A stretch of 36,297 nucleotides of DNA from a virus (IMGVR_UViG_3300017527_001024:1-36297); one strand, 5' to 3'; counted from the stretch's first letter, positions 5,707-15,229 are shown. Translations and numbers: made by a program. Notes: generated by a model not told the origin, from the sequence alone.

Positions 5707-6675
5707 CTAACTTCCAACCATCACCTTTATAGTGCTACCAGTTGATGTCTTCATAGTCATATATCCACGTGATGTAACTGTTCCATGTGTATAGGTTCCA
5801 AAACTAATATTCCCACTTGCGAAAAGTTCTATGTTTCCACTATCACCACGCAACTGTATATATGGTTGTTTTTGTGCAGTATTTGCTTTCAATGTGAAAG
5901 AACTAGCGGCACTTATCCCACCTTCGATTGTTGAACTACCAGTACTGTTCTCATATTTAAATGTAAACATCCTATTATCCATTTCTTTGAAGAGGATATC
6001 AGTAGCACTATCAAGTTCGATATCTCCAGCATTGTCTCTTCCATGAAACGTCATATATGGTCGTCCACCTTGATTTGATGGATAGATAACCAAGTCAGTA
6101 GATGTGCTATCTCCACCATACCAACGACATACATCACTACCTGCTGCATCAGCAATTATAGCTGTAAACATACGTTTCCCTGCACCCAATACAAGAAAGT
6201 CATCATCAGATGTAACAGTGATATCTCCACCGCCTTCAATGAGTATAGCACCATCATCTGATTCATTGGCTTTCAACCGTACATCTTTATTTGCAGCAGC
6301 ATGACCACGAATCTCCGATACATCACCACTGACATAGAAACGGTAATATTGTGTTGTTGCATCTCGAAATATAACATCTCCACCAGCAACAACAGAGAGA
6401 CGAAGGTCTGCTCCATCTATAAAATCAATATATGGATATACTGCACTCTTCCCCCATAACCGGCTGTCGCCACTGTTTTCATCGAAATGAAACATCTGAA
6501 CCGTAGATGCCTTAAAATATACATTATCTCCATCAGCATCGAAGATGAAATCGGTAGCCGTTGAAAACGTACTCCACAAATCTGAAGCACCAGTATGCCG
6601 TATCGCAGATACCATACTATTCCATTCACTGGTTGAAATGTTTGTACTCGATGTCTGAGTTGCCTGCCATGTCAT
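5707..6675 (-). CDS. Short tail fibre protein
   Basis: 322 residues with GGGTGATTT before the ATG. The N-terminus (MTWQATQT, then SEWNSMVSAIR) is shared with the 641-residue fibre at 16822-18747, so both probably dock onto the same tail site. The rest is repetitive beta sequence of alternating Asp/Gly/Thr strands (such as GDNVYFKAS, NIELFASGNISFG), typical of trimeric fibres. It ends with TAG. Likely receptor binding. Confidence 0.75.
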   Translation of the reverse strand: MTWQATQTSSTNISTSEWNSMVSAIRHTGASDLWSTFSTATDFIFDADGDNVYFKASTVQMFHFDENSGDSRLWGKSAVYPYIDFIDGADLRLSVVAGGDVIFRDATTQYYRFYVSGDVSEIRGHAAANKDVRLKANESDDGAILIEGGGDITVTSDDDFLVLGAGKRMFTAIIADAAGSDVCRWYGGDSTSTDLVIYPSNQGGRPYMTFHGRDNAGDIELDSATDILFKEMDNRMFTFKYENSTGSSTIEGGISAASSFTLKANTAQKQPYIQLRGDSGNIELFASGNISFGTYTHGTVTSRGYMTMKTSTGSTIKVMVGS

Positions 6676-6686
6676 ATTAAATCACC

Positions 6687-7109
6687 CTAAACTTTTTCGA
6701 GCGTGATGCTCCATATATATTCATTTGGTCTCCCTCCAACTTCCTCATAATTAAAATCTTTAAACAAATAAGTCGCATTTAATGTGGGATATTTTAAATC
6801 CGTTATGGTGACATGTTCCCCAGCGTTCACCATATCCTCCAAATCCTGCATCTCATAGTAGATGAGCTCACTATCAAACCCTATGGGAAACCCCAATGGG
6901 AAATCTGGCGACTCACCACATGCAGTCGATGTACTATACTGCAAACCATTCAATGTTATCTCATCAGATGATTTTCCGACATCTTTCACCGCTGTCGATG
7001 CCCAGAAATACAACCGTCGGATATCCTTCGTCTTTATTTTATCATATGATTCCGGCTGTCGTAGTTTCACATGTGTCGTTCCCCTACTAATACGAAAATA
7101 TTGTGCCAT
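6687..7109 (-). CDS. Distal tail protein
   Basis: 140 residues from ATG 7109 (GGAG ten bases upstream; TAATG overlap with the upstream stop). The C-terminal half (DMVNAGEHVTITDL ... IWSITLEKV) resembles the C-terminus of the 469-residue protein just upstream (WNMVLEKA), suggesting a duplicated domain. By position after the tape measure it is probably part of the tail tip. Confidence 0.65.
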   Translation of the reverse strand: MAQYFRISRGTTHVKLRQPESYDKIKTKDIRRLYFWASTAVKDVGKSSDEITLNGLQYSTSTACGESPDFPLGFPIGFDSELIYYEMQDLEDMVNAGEHVTITDLKYPTLNATYLFKDFNYEEVGGRPNEYIWSITLEKV

Positions 7110-8518
7110 TATGCTTTCTCCAAAACCATATTCCACCGATAGATAGTCGGTGCGCTTGCATCCATACCAAAGCTAAAGTCCTGTACGAAATAGCTTCCAT
7201 CATATCGATCTTCATCTAATCCACTAACACTCACGCTACTCTCATATTCCATGATATCCTGTATGTTGTCTATTCTACTTTCACCGGTTGCACCAGTTTC
7301 AAAGCCTTCCATGATGAGTGTCGAGTTGGCTAGATTGATATCAAACACTTCTCTATCCTCACTCCAAAATTCTATTGCACCAGTATCCCGTCCAATCTCT
7401 TTTCGTATGTTTATCGGCTTGTTGAGATAATAGTTCACATTTGTTGGAGTGTACTTTACTCGTGCATAACATTGTGTCGTATGGATGTTTGGACTGTCCA
7501 TGTCTTCCCCAGTGTAGTAGACAACAATATATGCATTAGCAAATCCACTACCATATGTTTGGGTTGCCTCAAGACGAAATCCAAGTTCTATCTGATTGAC
7601 AGCAGTCCATGTCCATGCAGACCCCGATGGCTGGGATGTAAACTCTTTTGATTGTAGTGTCCAACTCGTATGACAATATTCGTGATGCCACTGTGTCTGC
7701 GTCGGATCATTGTTCATAGACACATAGATATGATGAGCTGCTGAATCTGTATATGATGCTGAAACATAATATACAGCAACCTTTGTGATATTAAACGATG
7801 TGTCATCGACAGTGTGATCTTGAAATTCAATTGTTGCAGTAACAAGACTAGCACCACAATAAAGCGGTTCAGTCTCCACACGATTTTCTACATCATATGG
7901 TGTCTCATTGAGATAATGATGCCATTCACTCCCATCTCCGCATGTCGGGCATGGTGTACCAATCTTTACACATGCATCAACGAAATCGGAATAGGTAACA
8001 ATAGATTCATTTGGATATAACGTTTGTGTTTTTTCAGCTCCGGCTACATTTGACGGGCTACTACATTCAACTCCTATCTCAAGATTATCGATATCACTCC
8101 AGTCCCAATCACTACCATCCGTTGGGCTGCTCGATGATACAATACTATAGTTATTCCAGTTGTTGAGTATAGCCTGACTATCAGAAGCATAGGTCGAACC
8201 ACTTACACTACATAGAATCTTATAGATATAAGTCGGTGATGGTGAACTCTCAGCCTTTGCACGAGTGTTTACTTCAACCCATTGGATACTCCCTATCTCA
8301 TCACTACGATTTGGAAGTGTATAGATGTCAGATGAGATGCTGATAGATGCCGTCGACACAAAGGATGATGTATCCGGCACACCTTTTACATCGTCTACAC
8401 AGAGATAGTTGTCTGTATCTCCATATGCCGCTAGCTGTTTGAACTGATTACCACTAGGATAAAAAAACGCATACTGCGGTGTTTGATTAAACCCAATGGT
8501 AAACGTCGGTATGCTCAT
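7109..8518 (-). CDS. Large distal tail/tip protein
   Basis: 469 residues, mainly beta, with repeated jelly-roll-like segments (residues about 60-160 and 190-330) and a C-terminal domain shared with the next protein (ends YRWNMVLEKA). A Cys pair PCPTCGDG lies mid-protein. The gene follows the tape measure and a 193-residue tail protein, as distal-tail and tail-tip genes do in siphovirus-like genomes. No enzymatic motif is seen. Confidence 0.7.
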   Translation of the reverse strand: MSIPTFTIGFNQTPQYAFFYPSGNQFKQLAAYGDTDNYLCVDDVKGVPDTSSFVSTASISISSDIYTLPNRSDEIGSIQWVEVNTRAKAESSPSPTYIYKILCSVSGSTYASDSQAILNNWNNYSIVSSSSPTDGSDWDWSDIDNLEIGVECSSPSNVAGAEKTQTLYPNESIVTYSDFVDACVKIGTPCPTCGDGSEWHHYLNETPYDVENRVETEPLYCGASLVTATIEFQDHTVDDTSFNITKVAVYYVSASYTDSAAHHIYVSMNNDPTQTQWHHEYCHTSWTLQSKEFTSQPSGSAWTWTAVNQIELGFRLEATQTYGSGFANAYIVVYYTGEDMDSPNIHTTQCYARVKYTPTNVNYYLNKPINIRKEIGRDTGAIEFWSEDREVFDINLANSTLIMEGFETGATGESRIDNIQDIMEYESSVSVSGLDEDRYDGSYFVQDFSFGMDASAPTIYRWNMVLEKA

Positions 8519-8522
8519 ATCA

Positions 8523-9104
8523 TCAATCCAATGCTAACGGTATCGTCATTTTCAAATCTTCATAGGTACTGTCATTATCATGATACAGCCAAGCTGTTGT
8601 TGAAGACTCCGCTGTATATTTTTCTCCACCAAAATTCCACCTTACTTTGATGGCAAGATATTCATTTTCACCAACTTCCTGTGGTGTATTCACATCAATC
8701 CAATAATGATAGACCTCTTCATCGCCAACAGCATATCTCCGTTTTATAGATGTACTACCAGTCGATGCAAGGTCGCTTTCTGTTGTATCAGTATGTATCT
8801 TCTGTAATATCACATCAAATGATGAGACAAAAGACACCAATGTCGGGTCACTCATAAAGGTTATTTGACCTTCGATGACTCCCTCAATCCAATATTTCTT
8901 TTTCACACGATGTGGATATAAAAACTGTACATAATCTCCACCATTGTATATCCACTGTGTCGAAGGAACACTTTTTACGGCATCAGATAGATAGTTTTTT
9001 ATGAGATGATAGCTAGTATTGCTAATGCCTCCCCAGCTCGTAGACCAATCCCACAGACAGATTCCATAGAAAGTCTCATATTGCCTCATATCCCCTGTTG
9101 CCAT
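8523..9104 (-). CDS. Distal tail protein downstream of tape measure
   Basis: 193 residues from ATG 9104, chosen because GAGGTGATAAAA directly precedes it; a GTG at 9113 lies inside the ribosome site. Aromatic N-terminus (YETFYGICLWDWST) followed by beta-rich sequence. Position immediately after the tape-measure gene fits a Dit-like baseplate component, but there is no recognisable family signature. Confidence 0.65.
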   Translation of the reverse strand: MATGDMRQYETFYGICLWDWSTSWGGISNTSYHLIKNYLSDAVKSVPSTQWIYNGGDYVQFLYPHRVKKKYWIEGVIEGQITFMSDPTLVSFVSSFDVILQKIHTDTTESDLASTGSTSIKRRYAVGDEEVYHYWIDVNTPQEVGENEYLAIKVRWNFGGEKYTAESSTTAWLYHDNDSTYEDLKMTIPLALD

Positions 9105-9109
9105 TTTTA

Positions 9110-11833
9110 TCACCTCAACCTATATTTACTATTATCCTCACGTGTGAGTTCCTGTTTCGTCGCAATCGCCAGTTGTTTTGCCAGATCGGTAACACCAGCT
9201 CTGTTTTCGATGACAACATTCATGTTGATGGTTGCATTTTTGAACGATGCACCTCCACCACCAGTCCGTCCAGATCGTGGTGGGTCGATTTGTTCACCTC
9301 GATGCAACTGATACATACCAGTCTGTGGTACGAAATGTGTACCACGTTGATAGCTCACACCAAGTCTATTCATCATTCTATCTCTATAGCTCCCTCTGAA
9401 TCTTTCAGGCATAAGATTCGCTGTAGCATTAATCGCCATGTTTGCAAATGTGCCAACTGCTCTAGCAGCTGATGATGTTACCTGTTGCATACCAGCTTCT
9501 TTCTGTTTTGCAAGAAGCCTATCTAATGCATTGATACTCAACTGTATATCAGCTGGAAGCTCACCAGCATAGAAATCATGTGCCAATGTTTTATATATAT
9601 CTAGAGCGGTCTCCATCTCACCGCTCATGCGTAATATATCAGCAGTATATCCAATAATAGCATTTTCTTTTCCTGCAATCGTCTTTATGAGATTATTTAT
9701 ATCTTCAGCACGAGTATCCTTTAACCTCGCAAGAAAATCCTTAGCTGCCTGCACCTGAGAACTATATCCATGTTCATCAACAGCTATCTCTTGTTCCATC
9801 CCCTCAATACGGAGTTTCATATTGTCAATCTGATATGTTTTAAGCCGCTTTTTTTCCATCCGATTGAGACCACGTCGTCGCTGCATCCCACGAAGTTGTA
9901 TTTTCATCATTTCGAGATTGTTTTTATTCTGTGCTAATGTAAGCCTATCTGTTGCTTCCTGTAAATCTTTTTGTGCTCTTTCATTGGCTTTTAAAGCTTC
10001 CACATGTCCAGCGAGAACAGGATTTGCAGCTCTGAATGCATCAGTGAGTTCATATGTCGCATCATCTATCGCAAGTTCAGCTTGTGCAATCTTCAATTGT
10101 TTACCAAGTGTCCCATCATATAAAACTCCAACCTCACCGACTTCTTCACCAAGCTGTGATAGTCTTAGAATGAGATTATCTATTGCATCTGAATGACTAT
10201 TTATATATTGTTCTGCATCATGCAATGCAGATATAAAATATGCATTCCCATCTGCAAGATCTTCAACGGCCCATTTCGCCTGCATATATAATGTTTGAAG
10301 TCTTTGTATATCTCCTGGATCTATGTCTCTATCTACAGCATCAGCCCATTTGTCATATGCTTCTTGTGCTGCTTCAACAGCATATCCATAGTTCCTAGCA
10401 TCTTGGATATAACTACCATATGGTGATTCACCCGGAGTACCCATCGTGAACTCCTGTCTCCCGGCTCTATCCATACCCATCATTTCTTGAAACAATGGTT
10501 TTGTTTCCTCTCTATCAAATGTTTCAGCTTCCATTTGTTTCATAAATTGTTCTTCATATCTCGCTTGTGTGGCAACAACCCGTGTCTGCCTCCATCTACC
10601 AGCAGCAATATTTCTTTCGAAGATAACAGATTGTAATGCCATCATCCATCGTTCCCACATCAACGCAGGACCAGCCATCATCTCACCCATCTCACGAGAA
10701 AGCTCCATTTGTGCCTGTTTGATGATATTCATCTTCATCTCAAAGGTATCAGCCATTTTAGCAAATGCTTTCTCTGTCTGACCGAGGGATTCAGACATCA
10801 ATACCATATCATCTTTGAATCCTTCAATGCCTTTACCAGCGAGAACCATCATAATACGATAGGAACGCATATTTGGTATGAGCTGTGAAATTATTGCAGC
10901 ATTTCCTTCTGTAACACGATTTAGTTCCTCTAAAAATCCTATGAGACCCTTCGACTGAAGCGTAACCATAGATAAATCAATACCAAGCTGCGCAGCCATA
11001 TCAGCAGCCTGTTTTGATGGTTTGATAATATTCTGGATAGCTAATGCCAATCCACGAGCGGTCATATCAATATGTAAACCATGACGAGTCGCAGTCGCAA
11101 TAGCTGCTGACAACTCTTCAAATGATACACCAGCTTGTGCAGCTATTGGTGCAACATATCCAAGAGCATTTGCTAATGCATCAAATGTAAATTTACCACG
11201 TATAACCGACTGGAACATCACATCAGAAACATGTGTCATCTGTTCAACCGTAAAACCATATGAATTGAGGACAGAGGTCATAATGTCAACAGATTTCTCT
11301 ACAGATGACAAACCAGCAATTGCTGCTTTTGATGCAGTAGCTAATAATTCTATTGCATCCGATGAATCTACAGCCGCTGACAGTATATCATATAAACCTC
11401 GTGATAGATCCTTTGTTGATTTACCAAATGCTACACTGAGATACTCTATTTCCTCTGTGAACTGTGGAAGATCTTTATATGCTACATCACCAAGGATTGT
11501 ACCAACTTCACGCATCTGATTTTCAAAATCCCTAAATCTTTGAACTGATTCATTGACATATTGTATCGTCTTTTGGAATACCTGAGAAATATACATCAAC
11601 GCAAAGTTAAACCCGATAGCAGCAACAGCTGTTCTTTTTAACTGGGATGCAAAAGCTGATTGTGTTTTTGCCGCCTTCGATGTTTGAGATCTCCCTCTCA
11701 TCATCAGACTATGATTTTTCATCTGTTGATTATTCATAATGAGAAGATGGCGGTTTGTTTCCTGCAACTGTCTAACCATTTTTTGTTGCCCAGTTAGCAA
11801 CATCCCTACTTCTATCGTTCCTGCTTTTGCCAT
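9110..11833 (-). CDS. Tail tape measure protein
   Basis: 907 residues, the longest gene in the window. Residues about 90-420 match the TP901-type tape-measure core (FENQMREVGTILGD, SAAVDSSDAIELL, GVSFEELSAAIATATRHG). A hydrophobic segment near 70-85 and long coiled-coil stretches (about 550-760) follow. It sets tail length and probably exits during DNA injection. The long protein implies a tail of siphovirus type. The start overlaps the chaperone frame by one base (TAATG). Confidence 0.93.
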   Translation of the reverse strand: MAKAGTIEVGMLLTGQQKMVRQLQETNRHLLIMNNQQMKNHSLMMRGRSQTSKAAKTQSAFASQLKRTAVAAIGFNFALMYISQVFQKTIQYVNESVQRFRDFENQMREVGTILGDVAYKDLPQFTEEIEYLSVAFGKSTKDLSRGLYDILSAAVDSSDAIELLATASKAAIAGLSSVEKSVDIMTSVLNSYGFTVEQMTHVSDVMFQSVIRGKFTFDALANALGYVAPIAAQAGVSFEELSAAIATATRHGLHIDMTARGLALAIQNIIKPSKQAADMAAQLGIDLSMVTLQSKGLIGFLEELNRVTEGNAAIISQLIPNMRSYRIMMVLAGKGIEGFKDDMVLMSESLGQTEKAFAKMADTFEMKMNIIKQAQMELSREMGEMMAGPALMWERWMMALQSVIFERNIAAGRWRQTRVVATQARYEEQFMKQMEAETFDREETKPLFQEMMGMDRAGRQEFTMGTPGESPYGSYIQDARNYGYAVEAAQEAYDKWADAVDRDIDPGDIQRLQTLYMQAKWAVEDLADGNAYFISALHDAEQYINSHSDAIDNLILRLSQLGEEVGEVGVLYDGTLGKQLKIAQAELAIDDATYELTDAFRAANPVLAGHVEALKANERAQKDLQEATDRLTLAQNKNNLEMMKIQLRGMQRRRGLNRMEKKRLKTYQIDNMKLRIEGMEQEIAVDEHGYSSQVQAAKDFLARLKDTRAEDINNLIKTIAGKENAIIGYTADILRMSGEMETALDIYKTLAHDFYAGELPADIQLSINALDRLLAKQKEAGMQQVTSSAARAVGTFANMAINATANLMPERFRGSYRDRMMNRLGVSYQRGTHFVPQTGMYQLHRGEQIDPPRSGRTGGGGASFKNATINMNVVIENRAGVTDLAKQLAIATKQELTREDNSKYRLR

Positions 11834-12099
11834 TATTTTCCCCCTTTTGCTTTCGCTATCATATCTTTCTGGCTCTGCCGCAACGGCTTCGTCGATGATT
11901 TCTTATTCAATGTATCAGATCTCTCCACGGTAAACTGACAAATGTCATTGAAATCCCACGGTGTCATATTGAGGATGTCCTCCATATCGCCAACCTCAAG
12001 ATACAATGCGTATCTATTTTTACGGTAGCTTTCAAGATGCTCCGCAGGATAGATTATCTTCGGCTGCTTTTTATCATCGAAATTTCGTATCAGACTTCC
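11833..12099 (-). CDS. Tail assembly chaperone extension (T-type frame, frameshift product)
   Basis: An open frame of 88 codons with no normal start except a late internal ATG (11985) covers the gap between the chaperone gene and the tape measure. It is +1 relative to the upstream frame and overlaps it at 12074-12099. The position matches the G/GT pair of siphoviruses, where ribosomes shift frame to make a longer fusion. A UUU-C site just before the upstream UGA would allow a +1 slip. An ATA with GAGG seven bases upstream is an alternative start. Confidence 0.7.
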   Translation of the reverse strand, partial: GSLIRNFDDKKQPKIIYPAEHLESYRKNRYALYLEVGDMEDILNMTPWDFNDICQFTVERSDTLNKKSSTKPLRQSQKDMIAKAKGGK

Positions 12100-12367
12100 T
12101 CAAGCGACCACTATTCCAGACAATTCCAAACAACTCTATATAATCATCTGGATGCATCTCATTGATGTGATCAATTGTTGTCTTTTCGTCGATTTTTTGC
12201 AACACCTTTAATATGAGGTGTTTGTTGAACAGCCTACTATATTTGGTTTCGTCCATCTTCCCATACTGCACCATATCATCCATAGCCTCTTCATGGATGA
12301 GTACGGTCATTTTGGGTAGATTGAACTCTTTTCCGTCCAAAATGAACGGCAATTTATATTTTGTCAT
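12074..12367 (-). CDS. Tail assembly chaperone (G-type)
   Basis: 97 residues, helical, starting MTKYKLPFILDGKEFNLPKM. Position between the tail tube and tape-measure genes, size and helical content are those of tail assembly chaperones. It ends SDTKFR-TGA at the point where the +1 frame opens. It would bind the tape measure during tail assembly. Confidence 0.75.
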   Translation of the reverse strand: MTKYKLPFILDGKEFNLPKMTVLIHEEAMDDMVQYGKMDETKYSRLFNKHLILKVLQKIDEKTTIDHINEMHPDDYIELFGIVWNSGRLRKSDTKFR

Positions 12368-12385
12368 ATCCTGATGAAAGAATAT

Positions 12386-12404
12386 GATAGGTGGTTAGCC
12401 TATC
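12386..12404 (-). terminator. Hairpin after tail tube gene, weak terminator or attenuator
   Basis: GATAGG (12386-12391) pairs with CCTATC (12399-12404), 7-base loop, immediately past the tail-tube stop codon. Downstream leftward sequence is only modestly T-rich. It may lower read-through from the abundant tube gene or protect its mRNA end. Confidence 0.4.
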
Positions 12405-13330
12405 TATGCAGTGACAACACTCACATTATACGCTGTGAATGGGCAACTGCCAACCATACCACCCTGTTCATTGGTGATATCAACTGTTGCACTATCCCAG
12501 TAGACATCCCCTATCGAGAGACTTGGAGATGAATCACCGAGTATGAAGACAACATCTGCTTCAGTCGCACCAGCGATAACATCTCTCACATGCATCGCCC
12601 CACCATGGTCAAACGATATGTCACATGTTCCAGATACATCAAGTGCTCCTTCAACAATTGCACTTTTCTCAATCTTTCCAATGTTCCAGAAATCCTCGAG
12701 ATTATGGTTCACCGTCAAGCTAAATGCAGATGTAATATATGCGAGCTGTCGTCCACCGGCATCCTGAATCGTTCCAGCACTGTTGAATACACAAAGACTA
12801 CCAGCTGGTCCCGATGATGCAGCAGATTGGTATTCAGCAATATTTGCCTTCATTGATGCAACACTGAAATCCGCTGAGATAACAAAGTCATCTCCCTGAC
12901 TGCCGTTAATCGTTACACTGTTACATTTACATCCTTGTAATACGTACCACGAAGATTCTGTCCCGTCGACATCTGCACCTATTTCAAACCCAAGAGCCTG
13001 AACAGTTCCCTCAGATGTCAACTCTAATAGATGTGTAATCAGCCAGTCATCAGTATGTGGTATATATTCAAGATGGAATGTATTGTTAAATGCAGTCCGT
13101 TCAGTGTTTTTCAACGCTCGACTATCAATCCCACGGTGATGACGAAGCATATCTCCTGTTTCTACTCGTGCAACATTTACAACATCTGATACCTTCATCA
13201 CTCTTCCAGCAGTTGCTGGTGTTATTTTTCCAGCCGTCCCTGAACTCAAATCACCTTCAGTCCACCAGACAACTTTTCCTTTAAATGGCTTACCTACGTA
13301 ATCGCCAATTTCATAATCTTGCCATGCCAT
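12404..13330 (-). CDS. Major tail tube protein
   Basis: 308 residues, beta-rich, with the order and character of phage tail tube proteins (LEYIPHTDDWLITHLLEL, CKCNSVTINGSQGDDFVISADF). It lies directly before the chaperone pair and tape measure. AAAGGAGG precedes the start. It should form stacked hexamers of the tail. The TAG stop lies in a hairpin. Confidence 0.8.
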   Translation of the reverse strand: MAWQDYEIGDYVGKPFKGKVVWWTEGDLSSGTAGKITPATAGRVMKVSDVVNVARVETGDMLRHHRGIDSRALKNTERTAFNNTFHLEYIPHTDDWLITHLLELTSEGTVQALGFEIGADVDGTESSWYVLQGCKCNSVTINGSQGDDFVISADFSVASMKANIAEYQSAASSGPAGSLCVFNSAGTIQDAGGRQLAYITSAFSLTVNHNLEDFWNIGKIEKSAIVEGALDVSGTCDISFDHGGAMHVRDVIAGATEADVVFILGDSSPSLSIGDVYWDSATVDITNEQGGMVGSCPFTAYNVSVVTA

Positions 13331-13347
13331 TTTATTTTTTCCTCCTT

Positions 13348-13836
13348 TTAATTATAATTTATTGCTTTACATTCAATTACCCTATGAAAGACGACACCCT
13401 CAGAAGATGGCTCCACAATTTCAAAGCCACTATTGATGACTTCCACGAAGTAGTTGCTCGAAACCGATGCACGGTTCGTATGTATCTTCTGGCATATCTC
13501 ATCAGCCACCAGTCGTCCAAATGTAGTCCCACTGATATTATCCAGATTGTTTGGATAATAGAGATGGAAATCAAAATATGATTCCTGAAATTTTATCTTC
13601 CCACTCACATCCATCGACGTTTCGGGAGATGAAACCATCAGCATCTCAATCGCTGGCATATAGGGAACCTCCCCACCACGCATCTCAGCCGGAAGATACA
13701 TCGGGATATACAATGTATCGTTGAAATCATCTGACACTGTTATACAGTATTCATCGATTCCATCGCTATCGTAGTCCCAGACAGTTCCGATCTGGTTTCG
13801 AACTCGTTCACGTACGTCTCCTGAGTATTTCGGCAT
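13348..13836 (-). CDS. Tail terminator/completion protein
   Basis: 162 residues from ATG 13836, with GGTGG upstream; it overlaps the previous gene by two bases or so. Mixed alpha/beta sequence (FDFHLYYPNNLDNI ... GFEIVEPSSEGVVF). Gene position between the connector-like protein and the tail tube is that of tail terminators. No diagnostic motif is seen, so the call rests on order and size. Confidence 0.6.
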   Translation of the reverse strand: MPKYSGDVRERVRNQIGTVWDYDSDGIDEYCITVSDDFNDTLYIPMYLPAEMRGGEVPYMPAIEMLMVSSPETSMDVSGKIKFQESYFDFHLYYPNNLDNISGTTFGRLVADEICQKIHTNRASVSSNYFVEVINSGFEIVEPSSEGVVFHRVIECKAINYN

Positions 13837-13837
13837 C

Positions 13838-14776
13838 CTACACGCCACCTATCATCGGTCGTCTTATAAGATTCAAAAGTCGTTTATATTCATAGAAAAA
13901 CCTATTCTGATTTGCCACCATAACTACATTGTTACGGTTCAAATCAGCCATTGTAACCCTGTCGCTAGTCTTGAATCGCTGTTCTACATAGTGCGATGCA
14001 AGAAACGAAACAGCCTGTTGAAATATATAATTGTTGAAACTGGGAGATTCGCTGTAGTAGTCGAGATATACTCCTTCCTGTGAACTGGGGATTGCTGCAT
14101 CCGCTGTCGTCGTAATCGTGAGTTCTCCATTGGTTGCATTATTCACTGTCACCTTCCCCTGATTAAAACTACCAGCATTGTTCTTATACCAGAAGTTGAC
14201 ATCTGTCCCACAACTCCTCTTACCATTCTGTCCATATCCATATATATTTCCATCACCATTAAAATCGGCAATTGGTGTATGTCGTGTTTGGAAACTCGTA
14301 TTTGTTCCATTAAAGGCAACACCTGTATCAGGATTTCCCAATGGGATCTCATTGCTATGATGCGCATAGACCTCTCGTAGAGCTCGCTGATACGCCATCC
14401 AGACGATGTTATCCAAATCCTTATCCGATATATCCTTCTTCGATGAGATGCCAGATATCTGTCGTACCTCTGTCGATGCATCCCATGGCATCACATAGAA
14501 CTCATCAACATCTTTCCCGATGTTTCCACCACTATTTGAAAAGGATACCGCTGATTTGTATTTACCATATGTAGCACTACTTGCTATGTCATAGTTGTAG
14601 ACATACACACCCTTACTATCACGTGTCATACTCCCCGTGCTGACAAGAGCCAGATCACAGGGATCTGATATGTCTATGAGTTTCCAATCGGTGTCGACTA
14701 GCTGGTTGCTCCGATTCTTTATGGTGACTCGGTGAACAAATGTTTCCCCTCTTTGAAAAATTGCTATCTTTGACAC
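13838..14776 (-). CDS. Virion protein with N-terminal Ig-like domain, head-tail connector candidate
   Basis: 312 residues. Residues about 1-95 form an Ig-like beta domain (RGETFVHRVTIKNRSNQLVD) common in archaeal-virus and phage proteins. Next comes a helical segment (DKDLDNIVWMAYQRALREVY) and a C-terminal helical region (FLASHYVEQRFKTSD). It lies just upstream of the tail terminator-like gene. It may be an adaptor between portal and tail. Family not firmly recognised. Confidence 0.6.
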   Translation of the reverse strand: MSKIAIFQRGETFVHRVTIKNRSNQLVDTDWKLIDISDPCDLALVSTGSMTRDSKGVYVYNYDIASSATYGKYKSAVSFSNSGGNIGKDVDEFYVMPWDASTEVRQISGISSKKDISDKDLDNIVWMAYQRALREVYAHHSNEIPLGNPDTGVAFNGTNTSFQTRHTPIADFNGDGNIYGYGQNGKRSCGTDVNFWYKNNAGSFNQGKVTVNNATNGELTITTTADAAIPSSQEGVYLDYYSESPSFNNYIFQQAVSFLASHYVEQRFKTSDRVTMADLNRNNVVMVANQNRFFYEYKRLLNLIRRPMIGGV

Positions 14777-14791
14777 CTCCTATTCTTTATT

Positions 14792-15229
14792 TCATATTAA
14801 GATAAATCTAATCTTCCACACGCCATCATATATTTTGGCTGTGTCATTTTGTGGCTCTATAAGCCAGATTCTATAGTCTTTGTCGATGAAGATATTCATC
14901 GCATGCTGGAGCTTTCCCTTCTGCGCATAGACAATTCCAAACGGAAGAGCACTCCATCCACTTTCACTGCTGATACTCCCATGGAGGCTGAAGCTGAAAT
15001 CATCGCAGTCCATGTATTCGTCGGTGAACCAGTTTTTATCTGTGGGATCGTTGGCTAGGAATCGTCGTACATCGCTGATGGTTGTCGTCTTATATTTTTT
15101 ATCTGAAACGAAGATAGCTGCCTTCGGGAAATCAGATTTCAGCCGTGTACGCAGCTCCGTCCCATCCATATCGATCTCCATCATCGGTGGAGATATTGTT
15201 TCCTTTTTTTTAAACCAGTTAAAGCACAT
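14792..15229 (-). CDS. Papain-like cysteine peptidase candidate (MOA C-terminal-like)
   Basis: 145 residues from ATG 15229 (GGTGA nine bases upstream). The order YMDCDDFSFSLHG (C75), QHAMNIFIDKD (H109) and IWLIEPQ (E125) matches the Cys-His-Glu layout of the Marasmius oreades agglutinin C-terminal domain, a papain-like protease often annotated in phages as lectin MOA-related. It would act on a peptide bond in the envelope or process a virion protein. It lies among fibre genes rather than beside the holin-like genes. Family assignment comes from motif memory. Confidence 0.65.
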   Translation of the reverse strand: MCFNWFKKKETISPPMMEIDMDGTELRTRLKSDFPKAAIFVSDKKYKTTTISDVRRFLANDPTDKNWFTDEYMDCDDFSFSLHGSISSESGWSALPFGIVYAQKGKLQHAMNIFIDKDYRIWLIEPQNDTAKIYDGVWKIRFILI

